Assembly (NCBI RefSeq): GCF_000002985.6
Contig: NC_003283.11
Span: 5,270,001 to 5,334,000, forward strand
Length of the DNA: 64,000 nucleotides
Direction: 5' to 3'
Source: Caenorhabditis elegans
Taxonomy: Eukaryota; Nematoda; Chromadorea; Rhabditida; Rhabditidae
Made by a program: the position numbers and the translations under genes. The notes below the pieces were generated by a model that was not told the DNA's origin, ran no database searches, and saw only the letters and a list, made by a program, of their open reading frames with translations. Shown here piece after piece: positions 11,321 through 22,351 of the stretch. How positions within the stretch are numbered: the first letter of the stretch is position 1; each line of letters starts with the position of its first letter.

Positions 11321-13285
11321 TTTTCTGCCCTACAGTAACACTAAAGGCACACACACACACACATCACTTTAGAATCAATTCTCAATTCTGCGCGCGTGCC
11401 GGTGCCATTCCATTGGGGAAATTGTTCAAAACTATTCCTATGCTACCAAAACGGCCAAATGTCATTGTAAAATTTTACAAAAATTATTTTGAAATTGTTG
11501 AGTTTTTTGCGGATTTTTTTTTGAACAACGACTGCCAAAAAAGTGGCAAAAACTGAGTAGTTGCCATTTTTTGTAACAAAATAAATATTTTTCAAAGTGC
11601 TCTTTAGAACGTTTTTCTATGATATTGTGGTATTTTGGCACCATGGGAGTAGTTTTTATCAAATTTCACACTGATGCAAAATCACTTGCACCGTACTACG
11701 TAGCTTGTTGTCAGCGTGCCGAGACCCATTTTTATTTCATTTTTAGACGTCCACGTAATATTTCATTTGTTCTCAAATTAGGAAAAACTTTTAGTGGCTA
11801 AGAATGGAAACAAATGTTTTTTTCGAGGTTTTGTAATCGTTTAAAAATACTCTGAGTATAAAATCACAAAAAAGAAGTAAATCGAGGTCTAAATATGGAT
11901 CTAATTTCCACCCAGTTTGTTGCTATCAAATTCACAACGCGGCACTCCTTTAACGGATTGGTATCGGAAAGCCGACATTGACACCATGCCGCCTTTGAAA
12001 CAATAATGTTTTGAAACGGTCACGTAACATTGGAACAACAAGAAGAAGGTCAGTTTGCCAAAAAATATGCTATGTTTATTTCTGACCCTCTGTAGAGTGT
12101 GGAGGCTGGGACTTCCCGATGAATCATCGTGGGTACTGTAGGGGGCGCATAAGGAGAGTGACATACAAATTTTGAGAATCGATTCGATGTTTGATGAAGA
12201 AAAGTACGAAAGAAACCCCGTTTTTTACGATATATGTTGGAAAGACTGAGAGCTCATTTAGGAGGAAAACGAGCTAATGCATTGTCGCGCTCAGAGTGGC
12301 ACAATTTTTTTTTGAGGTTTTGTAAACGTTTAAAAATACTCTTAATAGTCTAAGAATCTGAAATACTGAACAATTCTTAAGAACAATGGAAAAAATCGCA
12401 AGAGGTTAAAATTTTCAGCTCATAAAAACGCTACCTTCCGTCATGCAATTCTCATTTTGGAGGAAGCTCAAACAAGGGAGTTAGCTCATGTTCCTTGTTC
12501 CGCCTTTAATGAAATCTTTCGAAATTTTCATGATTTTTAGGAGAATCGTTTTGTTTTTTACTACAGCTTTCGATGCCTTTTTATGTTGCTCAGAGTTCTA
12601 CCCAATTGGGAAAGTACACCTATACCCCCAACTTCACACGTTTTGGTAGCTGATGGAGCACCGAATTACCCTCGGAAGAATCAACTTATGTTGCGCAACT
12701 CGGAGTAACTGGATACAGTGATCACTTCCACAGGTGCGAGGTCAATTCAATGACACTTTGTAACAGTCAACACAGTATCTATTACGTATAAATAACACTT
12801 GCATGGAATTTTGGTGGAAAAACTAACATATCCACTTTGAAAGTGACAGTAATCCCGAATCTTGTCGGCAAGTTTGAAAACTCTTTAGGTCCATCTGGTG
12901 TTCCCGCAGAAACTGCGGTGCGGTCTTTGTGACAGCCGCCAACGTAAACAAATTGTATGGAGAAGGTTACTGTATAGAATAAAATACTTCAAGAAAGAAT
13001 TAAAACTGGGGAGTGAGAAAATTTAAAAAAAAACTTATTAAAATATTAACTTTTTGAAAACATTATAGTTAAACGAAGGATCAATGCACAGTAATTTCTG
13101 ATCAATATGCTTTATCTGTAAAACATAATATTGATTTTCGAAACACACATCTCTTTTGAATTGTTCACTTTCTGAGAGTTGAAACCGGTCAATTGAAGGA
13201 CTTACAAAAATAGAAATAGGAGAGAAGTTGATTGGTTTGAGAATTATATTTATTTATATTGAAAAACGAAAAAATTGAAACAATA

Positions 13286-15868
13286 CTATATTTGGTGAAC
13301 GGCCAGAGTCACTAATTTTGGTGAACGGCCAGAGTCACTAATTTTGGTGAACGGTCAGAGTCACTAATTTTGGTGAACGGTCAGAGTTACTAATTTTGGT
13401 GAACGGTCAGAGTTACTAATTTTGGTGAACGGCCAGAGTCACTATATTTGGTGAACGGTCAGAGTCACTTTATTTGGTGAACGGCCAGAGTCACTAATTT
13501 TGGTGAACGGTCAGAGTCACTAATTTTGGTGAACGGTCAGAGTCACTAATTTTGGTGAACGGTCAGAGTCACTAATTTTGGTGAACGGTCAGAGTCACTA
13601 ATTTTGGTGAACGGTCAGAGTTACTAATTTTGGTGAACGGCCAGAGTCACTAATTTTGGTGAACGGTCAGAGTTACTAATTTTGGTGAACGGCCAGAGTC
13701 ACTATATTTGGTGAACGGTCAGAGTCACTTTATTTGGTAAACGGCCAGAGTCACTAATTTTGGTGAACGGTCAGAGTCACTAATTTTGGTGAACGGTCAG
13801 AGTCACTAATTTTGGTGAACGGCCAGAGTCACTAATTTTGGTGAACGGCCAGAGTCACTAATTTTGGTGAACGGTCAGAGTCACTTTATTTGGTGAACGG
13901 CCAGAGTCACTAATTTTGGTGAACGGTCAGAGTCACTTTATTTGGTAAACGGCCAGAGTCACTAATTTTGGTGAACGGTCAGAGTCACTTTATTTGGTGA
14001 ACGGCCAGAGTCACTAATTTTGGTGAACGGTCAGAGTCACTTTATTTGGTAAACGGCCAGAGTCACTAATTTTGGTGAACGGCCAGAGTCACTAATTTTG
14101 GTGAACGGTCAGAGTCACTTTATTTGGTAAACGGCCAGAGTCACTAATTTTGGTGAACGGTCAGAGTCACTTTATTTGGTAAACGGCCAGAGTCACTACA
14201 TTTGGTGAACGGCCAGAGTCACTAATTTTGGTGAACGGTCAGAGTCACTTTATTTGGTAAACGGCCAGAGTCACTAATTTTGGAGAACGGTCAGAGTCAC
14301 TATATTTGGTGAACGGCCAGAGTCACTAATTTTGGTGAACGGCCAGAGTCACTAATTTTGGTGAACGGTCAGAGTTACTAATTTTGGTGAACGGCCAGAG
14401 TCACTTTATTTGGTAAACGGCCAGAGTCACTAATTTTGGTGAACGGTCAGAGTCACTATATTTGGTGAACGGCCAGAGTCACTAATTTTGGTGAACGGCC
14501 AGAGTCACTAATTTTGGTGAACGGCCAGAGTCACTAATTTTGATGAACGGCCAGAGTCACTATATTTGGTGAACGGTCAGAGTCACTAATTTTGATGAAC
14601 GGTCAGAGTCACTTTATTTGGTAAACGGCCAGAGTCACTAATTTTGGTGAACGGCCAGAGTCACTATTTTTGGTGAACAGCCAGAGTCACTATACTTGGT
14701 GAATGGCCAGAGTCACTAATTTTGGTGAACGGTCCGAGTCACTATATCTGGTGAACAGCCAGAGTCACTAATTTTGGTGAACGGCCAGAGTCACTATATT
14801 TGGTGAACGGTCAGAGTCACTAATTTTGGTGAACGGCCAGAGTCACTATATTTGGTGAACGGTCAGAGTCACTATATTTGGTGAACGGCCAGAGTCACTA
14901 TTTTTGCCAGAGTAACTATATTTAGTGAACGGCCAGAGTCACTATATTTGGTGAACGGCCAGAGTCACTATACTTGGTGAACGGCCAGAGTCACTATTTT
15001 TGGTGAACGGCCAGAGTCACTATATTTGGTGAACGGTCAGAGTCACTATATTTGGTGAACGGTCAGAGTCACTATATTTGGTGAACGGCCAGAGTCACTA
15101 TTTTTGGTGAACGGCCAGAGTCACTATATTTGGTGAACGGCCAGAGTCACTAATTTTGGTGAACGGCCAGAGTCACTCATTTTGGTAAACGGCCAGAGTC
15201 ACTATATTTGGTGAACGGTCAGAGTCACTAATTTTGATGAACGGCCAGAGTCACTATATTTGGTGAACGGCCAGAGTCACTATACTTGGTGAACGGTCAG
15301 AGTCACTATATTTGGTGAACGGTCAGAGTCACTATATTTGGTGAACGGTCAGAGTCACTATATTTGGTGAACGGTCAGAGTCACTATATTTGGTGAACGG
15401 CCAGAGTCACTATATTTGGTGAACGGCCAGAGTCACTATATTTGGTGAACGGTCAGAGTCACTATATTTGGTGAACGGCCAGAGTCACTAATTTTGGTGA
15501 ACGGCCAGAGTCACTAATTTTGGTGAACGGTCAGAGTCACTTTATTTGGTGAACGGCCAGAGTCACTTTATTTGGTAAACGGCCAGAGTCACTATATTTG
15601 GTGAACGGTCAGAGTCACTAATTTTGATGAACGGCCAGAGTCACTATATTTGGTGAACGGCCAGAGTCACTATACTTGGTGAACGGCCAGAGTAACTATA
15701 TTTAGTGAACGGCCAGAGTCACTAATTTTGGTGAACGGCCAGAGTCACTATATTTGGTGAACGGCCAGAGTCACTATTTTTGCCAGAGTAACTATATTTA
15801 GTGAACGGCCAGAGTCACTAATTTTGGTGAACGGCCAGAGTCACTAATTTTGGTGAACGGCCAGAGTC
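13286..15868. repeat. Minisatellite, 26-bp unit, about 99 copies
   Basis: The unit is GGTGAACGGYCAGAGTCACT plus a six-base spacer (AATTTT, ATATTT, TTATTT or ATACTT). The array is 2,583 bp, about 99 units, with almost no length variation. Exceptions are a few units where TTTTTGCCAGAGTAACTATA replaces part of a unit (near 14900 and 15777). Variants are not random: TTTATTTGGTAAACGGCC is a recurrent linked type following a GGTCAG unit, AATTTT units dominate the left and centre, and ATATTT units dominate the right-centre. Array edges are sharp. Confidence 0.98.
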
Positions 15869-16406
15869 TTAATTTTTAAAGTAATGCAAACGTAGTAAAT
15901 CTCCCAATAAAAAAATGCGGTCATATTGCATGAAATTTAGTTTTTTTGATCAAACTGAAAGCTTCTGGCACCTGGAAATTTTTGTAATTAAATTCTGAAA
16001 GCGCTTAAAATTTGTCCCTTCTAGGACTTTTTACATAAAAAGCAGGATGGTTCTAGAATTTTCTAGAAACTCTGGAAAAGTTTTAGAATTTTCTTGAAAT
16101 TCCGCAAAACTCCAGGAAAAGTGTTGACTGTACAAAAATCTTACATTAGCAGTTTAAAATTTATTAAAACAATTTACCGTACGCCAGTCGGAGCACGTGC
16201 AAACGGCTGGTTTTTTATAATATGCTTCTACATTAAATTTTTCATTTAAAACAGTGGGATATCATATACAAATCGATAGCTTTGTATATTTGCTGGAGTC
16301 CGAAAATCTAAAGATTTCAGACGAATTGTTTGGAAAAGGTTATATTAGTTATATTAATTCATTAATAAAAAAGTTTATATAGATAAACATGCACGGCCGA
16401 AAATAA
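15869..16406. other. Spacer between minisatellite and Kunitz gene
   Basis: About 540 bp of AT-rich sequence with a degenerate stem-loop repeat at 16184-16210 and the 3' flank of the minus-strand Kunitz gene. An AATGAA-type variant polyadenylation signal on the minus strand lies near 16354. Nothing else is seen. Confidence 0.5.
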
Positions 16407-17360
16407 TTAATTGCAGCAAGTGGCAAAATATGTTCCCTCCACACAGGTTGCTCCAGCTGGACAGAACTTTGATTTGCAACTCTTCCCAACAATCGTTGTA
16501 GGGATTCCACCCTCGACAATTTTTGCAACTTTCTTTCCTTTTGGACATTTTGGCTCATAATCAGCTTCAATCAACTTTTCAATCTTCTTGTCACAGCAAA
16601 TATTAATATGATTAGAGTACCTACAGATACCTTTTGGCCCACATTCTTCCTGGAATTTTTACAGATTTTTTCAAAAACATGGAGCAACTTACATCGGTTT
16701 GGCAGTTTTTATCGTTTATTGGCTTACTTCCAGCGGCACATCCCGATTGATCATCTAAATACTTTGGTTTAAAGTAAAAAATTCAAATGAAAAAACATAC
16801 ATCCAGTACATGTAAATCGACATTCACTCTCAGTTTTGAAATTATTCTTGTTTCCTCCACATCCACTGTACTCAAAAGCCAATGGGATATTGGATTTTTG
16901 GTCAAAGTGGTACTGTAAATTATTAAGACTTTATACTTTATGAATTTTATGAAATAAAAATATTGAGAAATATGTTTAGTTTCTGAAAATAATTTTGCTT
17001 TTGTTGAAAGTTTTGAAAAGTTGAAATTTTGAAAAGACTTACAGTCTCAGTGTTATTTCGGCACGTTGACTTTTGAGTCAGTTTTTGAGCAAATTCTCGG
17101 AATTTTCAATTAAACGTATAGCTATTTTCAGAAAGTACCAATGTTTTTCTATATTTTTTTCCAATTTCCAAAAATTCCAAAGTTTCCAAAAAAAAGCGAC
17201 ATGAAAGCTTTGAAAAATCAAAACTCACTCTTATCTCCTTCTTTCCATTTTTACATGGTGTTTTTCCCATGTCCAATGGAAGTTTGCACTCCGGTTGAAG
17301 TGTCGAGACTAACTCACTGACACACAGAATAGTAGCCAAAAAGGTAAGAAGAAGATTCAT
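16407..17360 (-). CDS. Secreted Kunitz-domain plus cysteine-rich (lustrin-like) protein
   Basis: Four exons (17360-17229, 16912-16801, 16754-16693, 16649-16407) join in phase to 182 aa. Residues 1-20 form a signal peptide (MNLLLTFLATILCVSELVS). A Kunitz/BPTI domain follows: 'CKLPLDMGKTPC', 'EIRYHFDQKS', 'FEYSGCGGNKNNFKTESEC' and 'RFTC'. The cysteine expected at BPTI position 30 is a proline here, although its usual partner (position 51) is kept. Two cysteine-rich modules follow, ending 'CPAGATCVEGTYFATCCN' at the stop, as in the two Kunitz genes downstream of ncx-2. Such proteins are secreted and usually inhibit serine proteases. A small putative exon near 17049-17095 was judged unlikely because it breaks the phase. 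Confidence 0.85.
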
Positions 17361-19454
17361 TTTGCAAAATTGACAGAATAATTGAAATGATCACCGTTTT
17401 ATACTACTGGAGAAATGGATAAACACGTTGAGAGATAAAGAAATCGAATGACTATACTCAACACTTCCTGGTTTAGATAAGAAGAAGGTCAAACTGGATA
17501 ATGTTTGGTTGAAGTTCTAGTATAGATTCGTTTAGAAAAATCCGTAAATCTCTTTCAATTGTCGAATGCTAGCTGACAAAACACCCAGAAATCTTCCAAT
17601 CTGAAATTCTACCTAAAAGTCCAATAAAACAATTATTAATATGGTTGTGTGGCCAAACCATCTAAAAAACTGTTCAGCAAATTTTATAAACGCTCTTGGT
17701 ATCACCGTGAATGATTCTTTGAATCACTTCCTGGTCACAGAGATTACCAATACGGAGATCATAAATGCCATTTGAAAAAAAGAAATTTTAAAATAGGCTA
17801 CTACAAAAAATTGACAAGTATTGTGATCAGGATAAAATTCTATCTGATTATTTTTCCAGTGCAAATTGCTTCAAATCAACGATGCTCGAGCTCGACAAAT
17901 TTCGAAATTTGCAGCACACCAAAAATTTGACAAAACAATTTTGCCCAAAACTATTGAATTTGTCCCCTAAAATTTAGTAAAATTCCACAAAATGGAGTTA
18001 ATTTGATGTTTAAGCTGACACAGCTCACGAAACTTATTCAGAAATCAGATGTGTGATATCTTTGGTGCTCCAAAATACATCTAAAATATAACATTTTTCC
18101 GGAGTCTGTTGAAAACGGCAAATTTGCCGAGTTTGCCGAGCGCGGCAAATTTTGAGATTTGCCGCACATCCCTGCTCCAAATGTGGAAGCCTTTAAAAGT
18201 GATCATATTTTTTTCAGAAAGAAAAGTTTCTTGAAAACTCCTATAGTTGTTCACATGTTTTACAAAACATCTGAAAGTCAAGATTATATATGAAAAACTA
18301 CTCTAACGCAATTTTTCTTTCTGCCACCTATTCACTTTTTCCAAAAAGTTGGGAAATCTCTTGGACATAATTTTCTAATTTCTTAACCCAACTCAAAAGC
18401 CTTATTTGAGAATAGACCTCGAGTAACCTAAATTCTCCGGTCCACGTGCTTGTTTATTCCGTTCATGCGAAGTTTGTTCCTAAAATTTTTTTAATATATC
18501 CTCTGTAATCCCCCAGCTAAACTCACAAATTTCCGATTCCTTATTTGCTTTTCATGTCACTTCGACGTCTACTTTTTTCGTTGCAGTTGCTTTTCTCTGA
18601 AATTCTCCGCAAAAAATAACAAAATTTTGTTACTTGTTACTTTGTTCGCCGTTGATTGAATATGTGCTATGGCAACTCTTTCTGAGTTGTTGGGTTCAAG
18701 TTTTGGTAATTGTATGTTTTCAAAAAAAAACTGAAAAGTAAGGTTTTGATTTAGAACGTCAGAATAGAAAACCAAAACCCAAAAAATAAAATAGAAAACA
18801 AAAAAAAACGAATCATTATAGTCAAGTCTCTATTGCGAAAAGCAGCTACTATTAGCCTATGGGGTCAATTTGATTATCTGCCTTTGCCTAGTCGGTGTTT
18901 TCCCAGCGCAGAATCCACTTTGCTCTGCCTGTGCTCCAAAAGAGTGCTCATTTTCAAAAGACACACATACACTCTTCTCATTTTCTCGTTTTTTTGCTTC
19001 TTGTTTCTCATCGTCCGGTTCTTTTTTTTTCCACTTATCATCTACACTTCCTTGATACCATGGCTTATTTAGTGAAGATGGCTTATTTAGTGAAGAATTC
19101 ATGACATACTGAACGAAAATGTTGCAATGTTCCTCTCTGGGAATAATATTAAATTTAAAGGTGTTGATTTGTGAATTTTTTCGGAAACACTCTTTTTTGA
19201 AATAATAAATATTTTAATCAAGGGTGTCTGTTTTTCGATTTTTCACAAAATCCGATATTTCGAAAATAAATTATATTTTTTGCTTACAATGCTGGATTTT
19301 TCTTTTCAGAAGAAAATTTTATTTTTTGCCATCAACAAAATTCGATAAAAATATAGATTAAAAAAAAAATATATATAAAAAGTATTCGCCAATTCCTGCT
19401 CACACTAATTTCCATGTTTGAATTACCTCCAAAATAGAGAGAAACCATTTCCGT

Positions 19455-19521
19455 ACCAATCAGATTGAACTAAACACACTCCGTCTGATTGGTTCACACA
19501 TGGGCGGAGCAAATCGCTGAT
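19455..19521. promoter_or_regulatory. Clustered CCAAT motifs in inverted arrangement
   Basis: ACCAATCAGA (19455-19464) is perfectly inverted at 19484-19493 (TCTGATTGGT). A third CTGATTGGTT follows at about 19517. Three CCAAT cores within 70 bp could bind NF-Y or form a small hairpin. No gene start is evident nearby. Confidence 0.35.
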
Positions 19522-20617
19522 TGGTTGCACTTTTCGTTTTAGAGGAAATTCAAAAAAGGAGATTACCGAGAGTTCGAAATTCGTAATTTCAGAATTAGGA
19601 CTTTTGAAAATTTTTTCCCATTTTCGAATATTACTGTATATTCAAAGTATTTAGAAAAAAATCTACATTACTTAGAACTACCACAATGAGAAAAACTGAA
19701 AAATAGTTACTAATATAAAATTTTTAATAACTTATCAACACCGTAAAAAATAATTGTACAGAATTGTACAGTCAAAAAAACTTGTAAATGCTCTAGATGC
19801 ACCCATTTTCAACAAATTCCAGCTATTTTTTGTTGGACGAATATGTTCCAAGGCGGTCAATCCGTCCAATCAACCAATTAGTTCTAATTCTCAACAAGAA
19901 CAACGTGGATGAAAATGTCTTCTGATTCATTTTTTCCCTTCCTCCAGTCTTCCCCAAATGTCCTTTTCTTTCTCGTTATCCTTTGTATCCCCGTCATTCT
20001 GCTCCTTTGCTCCTTGGCAACATCTCATCAGTGCGTGTGGGGGGAGCTCTTCAAGATATTCGATTCCAACCAACACCACTCAAATTCACCCCTTTTATTC
20101 TCATTGTGAGAAGGCTTTGACATCACGATCAGAGATTGATGTTGTCTTATTTTTTTCTGTTTTTTATAAAGATTCTCACAAAACGAACATTTGTTTTCGT
20201 TTGATTTATATTCTGCAAATGATGTTAGTTTGCTCCGTTGCACTGGATATTGTTGGTTTTTTACTCTGCTTCATTAGATACGAGAACTGATATAGAGTAG
20301 GTTTTTCAATTTATTTCGCACGTTCTAGGTACATCTCGACCAAAAGCTGAAAAAAACTGGAAAAGAAATTTATAACCCATTTTCAAAAATTTTACTAATT
20401 TGTTTTACTTTTTTGTTGAACACGATTTTTGCTAGCCAGAAAATATCAACTTTGTTCTAAACCAAGCTACCGTTTCTTTATAGACTTTTTCGTTGAGTTT
20501 ATGAAACATTTGTCACCTGACAAAATGTTCACTACTTATTTTTCTTGAGTTTTGTATTCAACCACTTTGCAAAATTTTCAAAATGAACAGAGTGGTATGT
20601 GTACTCAAGTAGAATAG

Positions 20618-20700
20618 CCGGGTGCAAGAGGGAATACGGTAATATATACGGTAAAAAATAGAATCCGGGTGCAAGAGGGAATACGGGAATACGGTAAAAT
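20618..20700. repeat. Short tandem repeat of GGGTGCAAGAGGGAATACGG
   Basis: The 20-mer GGGTGCAAGAGGGAATACGG occurs twice about 48 bp apart, with additional GAATACGGTAA and ATACGGTAA words between and after. It is an imperfect local duplication, not coding. Confidence 0.6.
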
Positions 20701-22080
20701 ATTTTTTGGGCAAAACTAGGGCAAGTTCTGTTCTGTTGGAGTGCTTTTGGAATTTTCAGAATTTTGAGCAATTTGCCAACAGTACTTCTTCATTCCGATT
20801 CATTTCAAATAGTGCCCAAAACCCCCTAAAAGTGTACAAAGCCGTTAAAACATAAGCTCCACAGCTCTGGCTCATTCGTCGACACTATGCCCATAAATCG
20901 CGCGTGCGGAGATTCTTGCTCCTGGAAACGCGTGAATGAGCTGCTCCGGCATTCCGTTTATAGCCCATCCTTTTTTTCTGGTTTTGTTCTTCAGGATTCA
21001 TAACCAAAACATGTACATTCAAATTTCCAATTTGTTATAAAATACCTAAACCTACCGTAAGAAACCATCTATTTTGAGCATCTTTAAAATGAAACATTTT
21101 TAGTATGTTTTTGTCGTTTTGATTCAACAGTTCTGATTCTATAAATTGGCGGCTTTAAACTTTCAAATTTTAAATTCCACTGTTTCCGCCATTTGTTTCT
21201 CTGATGTACCATATTTTCCAAAAGTGAATTTCCTGACACCATCTCTTCAGCCATAACTGGTCTTTTTCTTCTTTTTTCTATCGGTTGCTCATTTCCATAA
21301 GCGCCCCGTCAGACTGGTTGCTGCTGTTGTCCTAGAATTCCCGCGGGACATCCCCCCTACTCTTTTCCATTTTATTCCTTTCGTCCCTATTCCTCTATCA
21401 CGTGTCCTAACACTTACAGATGTACTCGATATTTATTTATTTATTTTCAAATTGATAAGAAGTTATTATAATAAAAGTTGTAGGAAAAAAAAAGATTCAC
21501 ACATTCTGTAAAATCAAATTAACAAATTTTTGATGATGCATCACAACCTAATCCAATTTTTTTCTTTCAGCTCTATTTCCGACACATTTTCTTTTCCATC
21601 AACGCCTTCTGATTTTTCTCAAAGAAAAAAGAAACATTTGTTGTTCACAACGTCATAGCCTATGAATGAATCGGTTGTAGAAAATAAGGAGGAAAAAAAG
21701 AAAGAAAAGTAGAAATTGAGAAGGAAAAAAGAGAAGAAAAAAGAGTCGCGGAAAGAGAGAAGCACTTTTATGAGTGAGAGCTCTTCCTTTTAGAGAAAGT
21801 GGTTTTGGTGCTCTATTAACTCGCCAATTGTCAACCGTTTTTCACCTCTCAACTAGTTAATTTTTTTCTGAAATAATGCAGCTTTTTGTAACCTATCAAA
21901 CTTTTCAAAAAAACCTGATGTTACAAAAGATTAACCTTTCAACTTTTCACCCAAATTTCCTGTAATCATCAGTAGCAGACAGGATATTAAATTTGAATGA
22001 TTCATAGCCAAAATGGATGGAATCAAAATTTGCAAAAAAGTTCGTTCAGATTTTCACAGTTTGAAAAATTGCAAATTAGT

Positions 22081-22351
22081 CCCGCGCAAACGAGCGACCT
22101 AGTTTCGGCCTTTTTGGTTTTCAGGCTATATTTAGATATTCTCTGTTTTACAACTTGAAGCATAGTTTTTCACATTTTTAGACGTTTTTCCGTAAAGAAA
22201 ACATGATCACCAAAAAAACATTTTACGGAATCTTTATATTAGGTTTAAAATTAACATTGAAACATTTATGAAATATTTTTGTAGAAAAAGAAGACCAATG
22301 TATTATCCCGCAATACAAAAAAGTCCAAACTAGATCAGGCATTTGCGCGGG
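22081..22351. repeat. MITE-like element with CCCGCGCAAA termini (copy 1)
   Basis: The left end is CCCGCGCAAACGAGCGACCT followed by AGTTTCGGC. The right end is the inverse of CCCGCGCAAATGCCTGATCT followed by AGTTTGGAC. About 270 bp, non-coding inside. The same termini bound a second element at 56132-56404, and a lone end (GAATTGCGCGGGAAAAACAT) lies near 26785. Confidence 0.7.

Larger units (their letters stand above)
9961..13285. other. Gene-free region between the two minisatellites
   Basis: I see no supportable gene. It contains a GC-rich stem-loop repeat (10050-10088), an inverted-repeat element (10452-11320), a CA microsatellite near 11345-11360, and a direct repeat (TCGAGGTTTTGTAATCGTTT near 11824 and a close copy near 12312). 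The stretch 12540-12970 looks faintly coding-like but is broken by stops in every frame. Confidence 0.6.

Noticed and set aside
13286..15868. CRISPR-like array
   Set aside because: The repeated unit has no unique spacers. Spacers are six bases drawn from a few variants, and the genome is animal.
17049..17095. Extra exon in the minus-strand Kunitz gene
   Set aside because: It has a GTAAGT donor, but the only acceptor (CCGAG) is poor and the phase does not fit the first exon. Joining exon 1 directly to TACCAC restores a proper Kunitz core.
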